Source of the DNA: DASQDT01 sp036380435
GTDB taxonomy: Bacteria; Acidobacteriota; Blastocatellia; Pyrinomonadales; Pyrinomonadaceae
Direction: 5' to 3'
DNA: 13,144 bases
NCBI GenBank assembly: GCA_036380435.1
Contig: DASVES010000398.1
Location: forward strand, 1-13,144
The position numbers and the translations under genes are program-made. Positions 13,141 to 13,144 of the stretch are shown here, in pieces. Numbering within the stretch: the first letter of the stretch is position 1; each line of letters opens with the position of its first letter. The notes beneath the pieces are model-generated. The model saw nothing but the letters and a program-made list of their open reading frames with translations, ran no database searches and was not told where the DNA came from.

Positions 13141-13144
13141 AGGT

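Noticed and set aside
12246..13142. 298-codon open frame overlapping the HAD gene
   Set aside because: Arg/Pro-rich shadow in another frame that starts inside the palindrome and runs through the next one.

Overview
This GC-rich window with dense genes on both strands most resembles a chromosome segment from an Acidobacteriota-type bacterium, perhaps class Blastocatellia. The signs are a Cys-rich N-terminal module of the form Cys-x3-W-x2-M-x-G...RxCxxC...GRLCVR joined to a carboxypeptidase-regulatory-like domain, zinc-ribbon membrane proteins, and intergenic palindromes built from 7-base repeats. This placement is an inference from gene style; no marker gene is present. There are no rRNA or tRNA genes, CRISPR arrays, transposases or phage structural genes.

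Layout. 1-669: the 3' end of a GrdB-like reductase gene. It is interrupted by an in-frame TGA (364-366) that reads as selenocysteine, with a bacterial SECIS-type hairpin 19 nt downstream. 936-1952: a GH19 chitinase/lysozyme-type hydrolase with a long Lys/Ala-rich tail. 2044-3162: phosphofructokinase. 3299-4369 (minus): receiver plus HD-GYP cyclic-di-GMP phosphodiesterase. 4694-5188: GreA-type elongation factor. 5322-6674 (minus): a membrane-anchored Cys-motif, regulatory-like and ankyrin-repeat protein. 7049-9189: a probable operon of a CDP-alcohol phosphatidyltransferase, a zinc-ribbon membrane protein with a pseudopilin-like end, and a small conserved protein. 9278-10831 and 11697-12224: the biotin carboxylase and biotin-carrier subunits of an acyl-CoA carboxylase, separated by a minus-strand gene for an exported Cys-containing protein (10846-11445). 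12301-13068: HAD-type phosphatase starting at TTG.

How the genes relate. Most are housekeeping or membrane functions without one shared pathway. The carboxylase subunits clearly belong together. Their carboxyltransferase partner is not in the window.

The two most notable signals are the selenoprotein with its recoding hairpin, and five intergenic palindromes (about 3169-3290, 5176-5304, 9194-9270, 12223-12351, 13073-13140). Each of the five directly follows a plus-strand stop codon, has a purine-rich left arm and a pyrimidine-rich right arm, and folds into a long hairpin. Four have arms built wholly or partly from 7-base units; the last shows no clear heptads. They probably act as terminators or RNA processing sites. 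In two places the palindrome reaches into the start region of the next gene.
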